A stretch of DNA of 64,000 nt from Scatophagus argus. Lineage: Eukaryota > Chordata > Actinopteri > Scatophagidae. The stretch spans positions 7,290,501 to 7,354,500 of the forward strand of contig NC_058498.1 in NCBI RefSeq assembly GCF_020382885.2, written 5' to 3'. Every line of letters begins with the position of its first letter. Position 1 is the stretch's first letter. The notes under the pieces are model-generated. The model ran no database searches. It was given only the letters and a program-made list of their open reading frames with translations, and was not told the origin of the DNA. Shown here piece after piece: positions 37,401 through 46,943 of this stretch. Position numbers and translations under genes: made by a program.

Positions 37401-40400
37401 GTTACGTGTTTTATATATTTTAATATGCTTTTCCTGTTCCATTCACTGTGGTGTGAAAATCCATCAGAGCAGAGTAGAAACCTGTTTTGGTTGGTTAGTT
37501 TTTGTCAAACTTTAGCATCAGCGTTATGAGGTATTGGAAGTCTGTCTGTGTGTTGTAGAAATGTTTTTAATGACATATCATTATCAAAACTAATGCAAAC
37601 TGTGACTGTGATCAGGGCTGACTGATAACATTAACATGTTTTAGGTACTGACTAAAGTGAGTTCAAAGCATCAACTGCAGTAGAAAGAGCTTCCACTGAA
37701 TGCCTGATTTACTGAACTAGAAAGAAACAACAAAGCAAAACAAACAGATGCCGTTCAGACACAGTTGAAGCAAGTTATAGGAGTGTGTTAATACTTTTTC
37801 ATAATGCATGTAAATAATTTGATGCCAATGGCTGCCTAAAGCGCTGCGATAAAACACATCCACATATCTAAAGCTGTGTGGCGTGCATTCAAAGCGGTCA
37901 ACATCAAGCGCGCACTGCATTGTTTGTTTATTTTCTACAACCTGCAAGAACTCACAATCAGTCCTGTAAATCTTGTTTCCTGTTTGATTTCGTAACAGAT
38001 GGCTTTCCTGTACATGTGCACAAGGCTAATAGTCAACTTATCGCAGACCTACATTTCGTTTTACCTCATCAGCTCACTGCTGTTGCCAAAGGTGAGGCCA
38101 CACAGTGTGTACTCACTGTGACTTGTCTGACTTGACGTCTGTTTGCGAAATGTTTGTGTTGAAATTAAAATGCTAATTTCCCCTCCTCTCTCCTCAGAAC
38201 TTCATTGCCACCATACCTCTGGTGATGTATGTCAGTGGCTTTGTGTGCTCTCTGGCCATGAAACCACTCAGCAAGCTCATAGGAATCAGTGTGAGTCTCA
38301 ACCTCATGAGAGACATACAGTTTTAGAAATGCCATCATCACATTGGCAGCCAGAGTTCCTTGTGTTATGCGTTCATGATTTCATTGCAAAGTTACGTTGA
38401 AATGAAACGCATTTGTCCGTTTTCAGATCACCTATCTGATCGGCCTGTTTCTGGTGTTTGGCTTCGCCGCCTGGGTGCTTGCGGACAAGCACATGGGAGC
38501 TGAGAGCGTCTATGGAGCAGCCGTGCTGCTGGGAACCGGTTCAGCTACGATCCTGGTCATGTCTCTGTCCATGACAGCAACACTCATCGGGGAGCAGACG
38601 GTAGGTGGAGAGGAGCTAATCTACATCATATTACAGCTTTGTCAGAGAGTTGCTCCATGGAGAAATTAAAAGGATTTCCATCCATTTTCTATACCACTTA
38701 TCCATCAGGGACAAGACAGACAACCACACACTCTCACACTCACACCTAGAGGCAATGTAGAGTAGCCAGTTAACCTAATGTGCATGTTTTTGGTATTGTG
38801 GGAGGAAGCCGGAGTACCCGGAGAAAACCCACACAGGCACAGGGAGAACATGTAAACTCCACATAGAAGGGCCCAGACCGGGATTCGAACCTGGAACCCT
38901 CTTGCTATGAGGCAACGGTGCTAACCACTGCACCACCGTGCCACTCTATTAAAAGGATTTGTTATCACCAAATCCCATGAAAAATCCTGTATCTCATTCC
39001 TCTCTGCCATAGAGAGCTCCAGGGTTGTCTAATCCAATTAAATCATAAAACTGAGCCACACTGTTGCACTGGATGACTTCGTCCTTCATTGTGACAAATA
39101 TGTGTATTGTGCACATGTGCATTTTGAGTCGACGCCACAGACACCTTCTTGCTGCTGTAAGTAAACACACTAGAGGGCCAGAATGTGTATTAATCTGTGG
39201 CTTAAAATAGTGCCCGTAAAAAATGTTTATTCCTGTTTGAGTAATATTTACTTACAGCTTCAGTGTTCAGCTGTAATACAAAATAAACTGTAAATCTGTG
39301 AGCTGTTTTTGAACAGCTTTTATCTTCAGTGACTGGGAGCCGTTGTCGAGCCTCGTTGTTGTCGGCCTTTCCGTGGGATCTGTCAACAGCAAGAAAAATA
39401 TAAAATAACGTCAGCATGTCCCGATCAACGTTCAAGGCAAATGATGGTGGAAACAAACAGCAACCTTTTTGTTTCAAATGTCACATCAGAATCAGTCATC
39501 CTGTCACAGGAGACTTTACTGAAGATCTACAGCTTGATAAATGCATTAATGCATGTTGTAGTCCTGAGATTAATAAACCAGTCAGTTTGTTGTCGTGCCA
39601 CCCGATCACAGTCACGTTGGAGGACGCTTTGGGAAAGCTCTCGGCTGTGAAATCAAAGGGGAGGGTTTTGTATGGAAAGCGTGTTTTGCTGCTGTCACAT
39701 CTCCTCTCATGTCTGCCTTTCTTCACTCACACTGTCTGCGAAGAGATGAATGAGGATACCGGATCAACGCTGGCAGGGAGTCTGTCGTGTGTCTCATTGT
39801 GTTGGCGCGGCAGATTTTAGATTTCATTCCTTTGTGCTGTGCTGCAGTGACTGGAAGGATCTGTGATCTCTGTCTTGTTTGGCAGCAAAGTGGAGCTTTT
39901 GTTTATGGATCGATGAGCTTCACGGACAAAGTGGCCAACGGCTTGGGGGTCATCCTCATCCAGAGCATCCGACCATGCAGGTGAGTCTATTTGTGACTGA
40001 CGCTTTTTCACAGTTTTTCACATGTTGGAATTTCCCACAGACAGAGAAGTGAAAACAGATTGTGTTTTTTGGTTGATCTGAGCTTTCTTTCTTGTCATCA
40101 AATCCCTCAAACAAATCGACAATTAGCTGATCCTGAACAAGTATTGCCTGCAAAGTCTAACATAGTTTAAGCCCCTGTGGCACAGACCTCCACTGTTCAA
40201 GCATCTAAACCTCATCAGTCATTGTTCTGGATGATTGTGTTCCTTCTTTATGATGAACGTGGGCATTGAAGTTTATTTATTAATTACACATATGCCATCC
40301 TGCTGCCTGAAACACTCACGAGAGCTCTAAATGTGTATTAATCCACAGCTGAAAATAGTCCCTGTCACAAATGTACCATTTACTCCTGTTTTTGCTGTTG

Positions 40401-40727
40401 GCACCCAACAGAAAGATGGATTATGAATTGCTAAAATGAATTACTTGAAGAGATTTTTGTTTCTTCAAGATGTGAGAAGATTCTTTACACACAGCTGACC
40501 TTTCACTCCTCAGAGACGACAACGTTTGCTGCTTTTTTTGTCACAGTCTAACAAAAGCTCTTCCACTCTTCTTTTCTTTCCTCTTGAGCAGCACAGAGGC
40601 CTGCTGCCCGGCGTGTGTTTGGTTTTATCGTGACGTCATGGTGACCGTAACCGGGGGCGTGGCTGTGGCTGCGTTGCTTTGCCTGTTCACAACTGTGATC
40701 TGGCCAATCAGGATACGGACAAGTTAA
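34162..40727 (+). CDS. mfsd12: MFSD12, lysosomal/melanosomal MFS transporter (9 coding exons)
   Basis: Twelve-helix major facilitator family protein of the MFS_2/GPH type; in mammals it is required for cysteine import into melanosomes and lysosomes and affects pigmentation. Exons: 34162-34432, 35194-35404, 36895-37027, 37106-37291, 37999-38091, 38198-38290, 38427-38600, 39886-39980, 40592-40727. All junctions keep frame, giving 463 aa (human about 480). Visible marks are [20 protein letters not shown] at the first helix, the loop-2 motif [20 protein letters not shown], and [20 protein letters not shown] near the C-terminus, which is diagnostic for MFSD12. The start was chosen at [10 protein letters not shown] because the family begins just before helix 1 and the upstream frame has no ATG with resemblance. 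Duplicate a or b is not resolved. Introns 1, 2 and 7 hold transposon insertions. Confidence 0.93.
34433..35193 (+). other. mfsd12 intron 1
   Basis: More than half of the 761-base intron is the Tc1-family copy at 34496-34950; the rest is unremarkable. Confidence 0.7.
34496..34950 (-). mobile_element. Truncated Tc1/mariner copy A
   Basis: The ends are imperfect inverted repeats: AAAAGTATTGGGACAC on the left, and the right end reads as ATACACTACATAGACAAAAG on the minus strand. The minus-strand frames keep transposase pieces ([12 protein letters not shown] and, further on, a DLNP-like block) with stops, so it is defective. It is the same family as the copies at 41213 and 53748. Confidence 0.8.
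35194..35404 (+). CDS. mfsd12: mfsd12 coding exon 2 (residues 91-161)
   Basis: It encodes [20 protein letters not shown], then [20 protein letters not shown] and [20 protein letters not shown], which are helices 3 and 4 with conserved [11 protein letters not shown]. It ends two bases into Arg before GTGAGG. Confidence 0.93.
35405..36894 (+). other. mfsd12 intron 2
   Basis: It carries the SINE at 36512-36829 and a degenerate AT-rich repeat around 35690-35790. The remainder shows nothing recognisable. Confidence 0.6.
36512..36829 (+). mobile_element. tRNA-derived SINE copy 1, 5'-deleted, sense
   Basis: It matches the body of the full-length copy at 38675-38945 in opposite orientation: TTTGCATGTTCTCCCTGTGC, then TTAGGTTAATTGGCTACTCT, a long conserved tail, and a (GGAT)n end at 36810-36829. 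Most of the tRNA-like head is missing; only a GTACAGTGGT remnant precedes CCCAGTCTGGGCCC. Confidence 0.85.
36895..37027 (+). CDS. mfsd12: mfsd12 coding exon 3 (residues 161-205)
   Basis: It encodes [20 protein letters not shown] and a luminal segment ending [12 protein letters not shown]. The acceptor is TTAAG. Confidence 0.92.
37106..37291 (+). CDS. mfsd12: mfsd12 coding exon 4 (residues 206-267)
   Basis: It encodes [20 protein letters not shown] (helix 6) and the charged central cytosolic loop, ending [13 protein letters not shown]. The intron before it is only 78 bases. Confidence 0.92.
37292..37998 (+). other. mfsd12 intron 4
   Basis: A 707-base AT-rich intron; no element recognised. 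Confidence 0.65.
37999..38091 (+). CDS. mfsd12: mfsd12 coding exon 5 (residues 268-298)
   Basis: It encodes [20 protein letters not shown] then [11 protein letters not shown], helix 7, with the family's [11 protein letters not shown] core. Confidence 0.93.
38198..38290 (+). CDS. mfsd12: mfsd12 coding exon 6 (residues 299-329)
   Basis: It encodes [20 protein letters not shown] then [11 protein letters not shown], helix 8 and the following loop. Confidence 0.93.
38427..38600 (+). CDS. mfsd12: mfsd12 coding exon 7 (residues 330-387)
   Basis: It encodes helices 9 and 10: [20 protein letters not shown], then [20 protein letters not shown] and ATLIGEQT. The donor is GTAGGT. Confidence 0.93.
38601..39885 (+). 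other. mfsd12 intron 7
   Basis: It contains the full-length antisense SINE (38675-38945). The remaining 900 bases show no recognised element. Confidence 0.6.
38675..38945 (-). mobile_element. tRNA-derived SINE copy 2, full length, antisense
   Basis: Read on the minus strand it starts GTGGCACGGTGGTGCAGTGG, with an A-box-like TGGTGCAGTGG. It has a canonical pol III B box GGTTCGAATCC (38881-38891 on the plus strand as GGATTCGAACC), then the conserved body also seen at 36512, and ends in a short (GGAT)n. The tRNA-like head and simple-repeat tail identify a SINE. Confidence 0.88.
39886..39980 (+). CDS. mfsd12: mfsd12 coding exon 8 (residues 388-419)
   Basis: It encodes [20 protein letters not shown] then [11 protein letters not shown], helix 11 and the MFSD12 signature. 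It ends two bases into Ser419 before GTGAGT. Confidence 0.93.
39981..40591 (+). other. mfsd12 intron 8
   Basis: A 611-base intron; nothing recognised. Confidence 0.65.
40592..40727 (+). CDS. mfsd12: mfsd12 coding exon 9 (residues 419-463)
   Basis: It encodes [20 protein letters not shown], then [20 protein letters not shown] and RIRTS, closing with TAA at 40725-40727. This is the last membrane helix and a short basic tail. Confidence 0.92.
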
Positions 40728-41212
40728 AAGGTTCAAAATCTACGCATCGCTCATTGGTGGTCATCGGGTCATACATGTGTGCACACGCACAGAAATCAAC
40801 CACTCACCTCTGATTTAATAACCTGAAGTGTTATGTAACAGAATCAATTTTTGTTTTTCTTTTTGTTAAAATCCACAGTTACTATTTCAGCTCAATACAG
40901 AGCCCACATGTGTTTAAACTCCTCTAGGGTCATGCCTTCACTCGCTAATCTTTCAAAATATTTACATAATTTGCAAAAAATATTTTTGCTGAGGGAAATA
41001 CTGCAGGAGATGAAGCCATGCTACCACCTATTGTATGAATTTGTAACTGCACTTCTTTCCTGGATTGGTTTGTAGGCTTTTAAAACTGATATTAAAAGCT
41101 AGACAAAGATCTTTAAATGGACTTGGATGTCAAGAATGGATATAAAAGGTGAAATCACAGTCATGTAAATGCATAAATGCAATACAAATGCAAACAAAAT
41201 ACAAAATATTTC

Positions 41213-41575
41213 TCTATATAGACAAAAGTATTGGGACATGCTTTGGGGACTTCTTTATTACTGAATTCAGGTGCGGTATGAGACTGTTTTTCTCGGGCTT
41301 GGCCTCTTACTTCCAGTGAAGGGAAATCTTAATGCTTCCAACTTTGTGGCAGTTTGGGGAAGAACCTTTTCTATTTCAACACGACTCCATACATGCAGAC
41401 GTAATTGGATGAGTTTGGTGTGGAAGAACTTGACTGGCCCACACAGAGTCCTGACCTCAACCCCATCCAACACCTTTGGGATGAACTGGAACAGAGATTG
41501 TGAGCCAGACCTTTTGGTCCAACATCAGTGTCTGACCTCACAAACACTCTGCTGCATGAACGGGCAGAAATTCCC
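41213..41575 (+). mobile_element. Truncated Tc1/mariner copy B
   Basis: It begins TCTATATAGACAAAAGTATT, the family's terminal repeat. On the plus strand it preserves the transposase C-terminal block in broken frames ([24 protein letters not shown], then [11 protein letters not shown] from a shifted frame). The right inverted repeat is absent, so it is 3'-truncated. Confidence 0.8.
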
Positions 41576-41969
41576 ACAGAGAGAGAGACTGAGAGAGACG
41601 AGACTCATGACAGCTAGCATCTGAATGATTATTATTATTTGCACCACTTTGTTTGATACTGTGGAGAAAGTTTACCAAGTTACCAAACACCGGTTGGTTA
41701 GAAGAGTTAAATCTGAAAATGATCTGTTCTGACTGACAGACTGACACAGGAAGAAATCAGATTTTTGTTTGATTATTGTATTAATTCATTTATAATGTTG
41801 CTTTTACAATTTAACATAATTTAATAATGTCAGCACACGTTTTTATATTTGTTCTTTATTTTGTCTGTGTGATATGTTTGTCGTTGTTTTATGTCTTATG
41901 AAAGCTTCACGTTTGAATTTGTAATTGTTTCATAATGTCTCAGCAAATTTACATTATGTCAGAATTAAG

Positions 41970-41975
41970 AATAAA
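41970..41975 (+). promoter_or_regulatory. mfsd12: Candidate distal poly(A) signal of mfsd12
   Basis: AATAAA, followed within 40 bases by TTTGTGTTCTGTTC, a typical GU-rich downstream element. Confidence 0.35.
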
Positions 41976-42259
41976 AGAAACAAATGATCATTGCTGCAAG
42001 ACGCGTTTGTGTTCTGTTCACTCTTAAGCTTTAATTTGTCACCATCTCTTTCTTATGGATTTCAATCAATCTGAAATTTCAAAATAAAAACAAACTAACA
42101 GAGGATTGTGAGGAAAAAAAATAAAATAAAATAAACCTTTTTTCCTCTAAATGTCTAACTTGGTTGAGAAACGCGTTGAAAAATAAGATTTTCATTTATT
42201 AATTATTTTGTGATCATTTAATTATAAATTTATTACCAAAACTACTGTATATGTCTGAC

Positions 42260-42643
42260 AGTTTCTGTGTCTCGTGGGGCTGCTGTATACCGCAGAAAAC
42301 ACGACCTCTGGCGGTGACAGTCGGCAGTGCAGCGGTCTCGCGTCCTGGGCCTCATCACGGCGGACAGGCGGGACAAAGCACTTGTTCAGAGGCTGCTGCT
42401 GCCTGAGGAGGAACCGTTGTCTCTGTCTCTGTCTCTGTCTCTGTGTGGGACAGCGGTGTGAAGTCGCGACTCTTAAAGTTAGCCTTAGAGAAAGACACCC
42501 ACTTCAATATTAACTCGGAAACGGGTTAATTTTCCTTACAGACGTGCTGTTTTTTTTCTCAACTTGTTCCAAACTTTCTGGGAAAAAAGGGAGTTTTCAC
42601 AGGAAACGACTGGCAGTGTTGAAGTTCTTCCAACGGTCCCCAG
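42260..42643 (+). other. ocln: Probable ocln promoter and noncoding exon 1
   Basis: GC-richer sequence with a hexameric CTCTGT repeat (about 42419-42443) ends in CCCCAG followed by a consensus GTAAGA donor at 42644. Occludin genes have a noncoding first exon, so this is the best candidate; the transcription start within it is not fixed. Confidence 0.5.
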
Positions 42644-43973
42644 GTAAGAAAATCATGAAGCTGGTTTGTTTAATGTCATCACGTTGAGTTATGCTATCGG
42701 TCTAAACTGGCACGAGTGGCATGTGTTTCTGTTAACTCGTTCACAAAGGGTTTGAGTGGATAGTAACGGTAACACCGGATCTGTAACGTCGACAGGTGGG
42801 AGTCCTCGTCCTGTTTACCCAATCAGATATTTAGCTAACGTTACTGAGTTAAGCTAACGGCTTGTCATTGATCATAAAGGAATCGGTTCAAAACGTTAGT
42901 AAGTTACCAGAAGTCTGCTGGGACGTGAAGCAAATCAAAATATATCATCATAACGTTTAGTCTTTCTTTGGCTAATATGAAATCTGATGGCTTTTTTAAA
43001 AAATAAATAAGCTAATTGTGGCTTGAAACGTACACATTAGCCAAACCGTCATTAATAACAAACAATGGAGTAAATGCAGGAGTTATTTATTTACTTCAGG
43101 AACTTTGATTTATGTGGTTTGGGGGAGGAATACTAATCAAGGAGGGATTTTGTTTTTGCCTTGTGCGTAGAGCAGTAGTGACTTGAATACTGGCTTGTTT
43201 ATTGGGTAACCTAACGCTCAGGTGAAACTATTAAACTCCCCCGTGCAGTTCAGTCCAGCAGTCTTACAGTAAATACTACCTTTGTGGAGGTTAGAAATAG
43301 AGTAGAATAGAAACGAGTCAAGAACACCTTACTTAGACTGTAACAGGTAAGCTACCTGAACACCACTGGAGTGTGAAGCACAGTTTTATTAGCAGGAAAA
43401 AACATTTTAAAACCTACAATAAAACATGATGGAGGAAATGTTTGTGTATGTTTTGTGTTGATTCAACAACATTTACCACACCCTTACTGATATAATGGGG
43501 TAAACAAAATAATAGAAACCTCCCCCCTCAGTATAACATGATACATTTGGACAAGTCCACAATGTCCAAAATGACAACCGAGTCAACGGTCCTCTGCAAA
43601 GAGCTTCTGTGCAGTAGTTTTGTTTTGTGTAGCCAAAACATTTGTAACTGAATGCATATCATTTTTATGGCCCAAGAGTTTATTCAGTGGCGTGTTTCTT
43701 TGGCAGGAAGTCTTGGCTGACTCCAGTGTGTGTGCCAGTAGGTCCCAGCCTACATCGGGCAGGGGCCAAATTGTTTTTGACAGATGTGAGACATGTGACT
43801 GTATGACTGGAATTCCATTATCAGCAGCAGATGATAGAGTCTCTGTGTTGTTCTGGACCTCAGGCTGCTGCTGGTGGGTGTCTGACCTGACCTGTGACTG
43901 TGGTCCAAATGCTGCACTTTCTGCACAGCTTGAAAATGAGATGTTGTGAGCCAGTTTTAGACAAACACTACTG

Positions 43974-44007
<34 letters not shown>
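43974..44007. repeat. (TAC)n microsatellite
   Basis: Eleven nearly perfect TAC units in ocln intron 1. Confidence 0.95.
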
Positions 44008-44189
44008 GTTGCGCCTGCTGCTGTTACAGCAAATGCATTGAGTGAAAGTACACTATACTCCATTCAGGGCTGGTGAGTAACTTAAAGGCTTCCCCTTAAT
44101 GAGCAGATGTCACAAACAAGTAATTGTGGTTTCAAGAATTTAAGAATGTGAAAGCGTGCAAGACACAATCGCATCTCTCATGTCCAGGT

Positions 44190-44418
44190 GCTACAGCTGC
44201 AACTAAGAATTCATTACAAAGAAAGATCATCCATTGTAAATGGCCTAAGTTGATGCCAAATGTCAAATTATTTTCTCTGCCTCAGCAAACCCCAGAGAAG
44301 TTCAAATTTATTCATTTAAAAATAGTATTTAAAAAAAGAAAAAGCAGCATATTCTTGATAAGCTAGAAACAAATTTTTGTTTGATTTAACCATTAATAAT
44401 AGTCACTGCAGCTCTACC
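44190..44418. repeat. AT-rich MITE-like dispersed repeat
   Basis: The ends are inverted: the left reads GCTACAGCTGCAACTAA, and the reverse complement of the right reads GGTAGAGCTGCAGTGACTA. The interior contains TTCAAATTTATTCATTT and an A-rich segment, as in the related repeat at 32624. It is noncoding. Confidence 0.55.
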
Positions 44419-44652
44419 TGATTTCACAACTCTCGGTGTGATTTCTGTGTCCTACAGATTCACACTATGTACTGTGTAAACTGCACTTTTCAAAGGAAAG
44501 CACAACGTTTTGAATCCATAATGGCTCTTTTGCAGGTGTAGAGGAGTTTAAAATGCAGATTTTCATTGCTCGGAAAGGGCTTGATCATCGGATTATTTCC
44601 TGCCTTTTATCAGTTTGAAGGTGGGGAGTAAAGAAGTTGATTGTTGAGTCTT

Positions 44653-44687
44653 ATTCCCAGGTCGTCAGTATTTGACGACCTGGGAAT
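44653..44687. repeat. Perfect 14-bp inverted repeat, 7-base loop
   Basis: ATTCCCAGGTCGTC at 44653-44666 is exactly complementary to GACGACCTGGGAAT at 44674-44687, separated by AGTATTT. Confidence 0.97.
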
Positions 44688-46352
44688 GACAGTCAGCTGT
44701 CTCTCACGCTGCAGTTGAAAATAAACTGAGGCCCACTGGTTTACGTGACATCGTGTTGATCACCAATAAGGAACACCTGACTCTGCTGCACACCATCCAC
44801 CTGTCTCCACGTCTTTCTCTCTCTCTTTCTCCTGCCTCACTCCACTCAGGAGCAGCACAGAGGAGCCCTTGTCTGATCCTCCCCTGGACAATGCCCCGAT
44901 TTTCTTTCCTTTTTCTTTTTTACCCTGACTCCATGGCGACGCTGTTCCTGTGACGAGCAGCCTTAACTTTTACTCCTCCTGCTCCCAAGACAAAGGCGAG
45001 AAGTTATGGAAGGATGGAGAGAAGTGGGGGAAGAGAGTTGTGGGACAGGGGAATTGTTAGGGGGATGAAGGATATGGAGGAATGAGGGAGGGAATAATGG
45101 GAAGGTGTCTGGGATGGAGGCTCTGAGGCGAGACCTCTTCTCCTGTGTGCGCCAGAGTCCCATAAAGAGAGGAAAGTTATTACCCTGGACAGCAGGCTGT
45201 GGGCCAGGGACTGTCTCTCTGTCCATTTGTCTGTATGTCTAAGTTTGTCCTCCAGATATTTGCCACTGGGAGACGGAGTGCAACTATATAGAGAACTTTG
45301 AATTTAAGAAACGGATTCAGTCAAGGTCTGCACCTACTCAGTATTTCATTGATTATTTCTCAAGCATTGAACTTGGACTGGCCTTTTTTTTTACTGTTTA
45401 ATGACATTTTACAAACCAAAAAATTAATCAGTTAAACAAAACGTAATTGAGGAATTGACACCAAAAGTTGTTAGTTGCACCCCTTAGATTAATTGATTAT
45501 TTCTCATATTGTTATGTGGTGTATTGTCTGGTACAAGCACATTCTGTTCATATCAGGCTGAGATTAGAGTTGGCAAATCAGGAAAAAGCAAAGCAAAATA
45601 AAAAGGGCATTAATATTTTAACATTGTCCCTTACAGTAGCGTTGCCTTGCTGTTTACATGCTACTCCCTGTAGGGCTCTATGTAGAAGAATGGGCATTGT
45701 TGAGTGGTATACACTGTGGCCTTGGATGTTTCCCTGTAAAATCTGTAACAAATAGAAGATGAAAATTTTAGCTTGAGAGTGGGATGTGAAATGTTCAAAG
45801 TCTGGCTGGACTTTGTAGAGGCTGGAGAGAGACTCCTACAGCCTGTGAAGAGGCGAAAAAGGAAAGTATTGTTGTTTGGCTGAGCTCCCCGTCCTGTTAG
45901 CGACATCTCCACACTGACTCTGCTGGTTCAGAGACCTCAAAGTGAAGGTCATTCCTCTAATATTTATATTTTGTGGTAATCTAGGACAGGCGGGCCTACT
46001 TTATGATATGATTAGTGAGAAATGCTCTGCTCTCAATACAGCCTAACTGACTCGACCTGACAGAAGCAGATAATTGCACAAACAAGCCTAACTTGTGCCA
46101 TCATAAATCACTCTCTCAAGGAAATGGTAAAACATTTACATTGCTCTGTTACTAAGCCTCATTTCAAAGACGCCATTCAAAGTCACGCCTAACTTTTCCA
46201 TATCTCCACGTAGCGTTACTCATATCAGTGCAGCTGAAAAACAGCCACACAGCTCTTCCCAGCATTGTGCAGTGCGCGTTTGCTGTCTCGACTATCCACA
46301 AAATCGCTTTGTTTTGTCGTTTTTTGCTTACAGTTCCTTGCATTTTTGAACG

Positions 46353-46943
46353 ATGTTTGACAAGCAGCGTTACGACAGCCCGCCTGTCTACAGTCCTCCT
46401 TTCACCTCGCCATCTAACAACGGCTATGGCCCTCCAGGCAGCTTCCATGCCCCTCAGAGCGATTACAACGCATACCCACCTCCGCCGGGATCCTACTACA
46501 TTGAGGAAAAACCGCAGCACTTCTACAAATGGCTGTCACCTCCGGGGATCGTCAAGGCCATGATGGCTACGGTGATCCTGCTGTGCGTGACGATATTTGC
46601 CTGCGTGGCCTCCACTCTCATGTGGGACATGCAGTACGGAGCGGGACTTGGCTATGGCGGTGGATACGGCATCGGCAGCTACGGTTCAGGATATGGTGGT
46701 TATGGAGGTTACGGCGGTTATGGTGGTTACGGTGGTTACGGCGGTGGTTATGGCTACGGCAGCAGCTATGGCTCCTACATCTCACCTTACTCAGCCAAAA
46801 CCGCCATGATTGCCATGGCAGCCATTAGCTTCATTGGGGCGCTGGCCTTCTTCATCGCCAGCTTCACTAAATCCAACACTGTCCGCAGTAGGAAGTTTTT
46901 CCTGGCCCTCCTGATAAGCAGCATCATCCTGGCTATCCTGCAG
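46353..46943 (+). CDS. ocln: ocln coding exon 2 (residues 1-197)
   Basis: It encodes the N-terminus, TM1, the first extracellular loop, TM2 and most of TM3. The exon itself probably starts at 46334 after TTACAG. The loop is coded by near-tandem GGN TAY triplets. It ends on a codon boundary before GTAAGA. Confidence 0.95.

Larger units (their letters stand above)
40728..42259. other. mfsd12 3' UTR / mfsd12-ocln intergenic region
   Basis: The Tc1-family copy at 41213-41575 lies here. AATAAA at 41970-41975, followed by a GT-rich stretch, is a candidate distal poly(A) signal for mfsd12; ATTAAA near 41090 is a proximal candidate. If the distal one is used, the transposon copy is part of the mfsd12 3' UTR. 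No other gene is seen. Confidence 0.45.
42644..46333 (+). other. ocln intron 1
   Basis: It holds a (TAC)n tract, a MITE-like repeat (44190-44418), a perfect 14-bp hairpin (44653-44687) and a degenerate AT-rich repeat around 45345-45500. No coding exon was recognised. Confidence 0.6.

Noticed and set aside
46164..46563. Frames on both strands overlapping ocln exon 2
   Set aside because: They are shadows of the occludin coding exon, which is fully explained by the correct frame.
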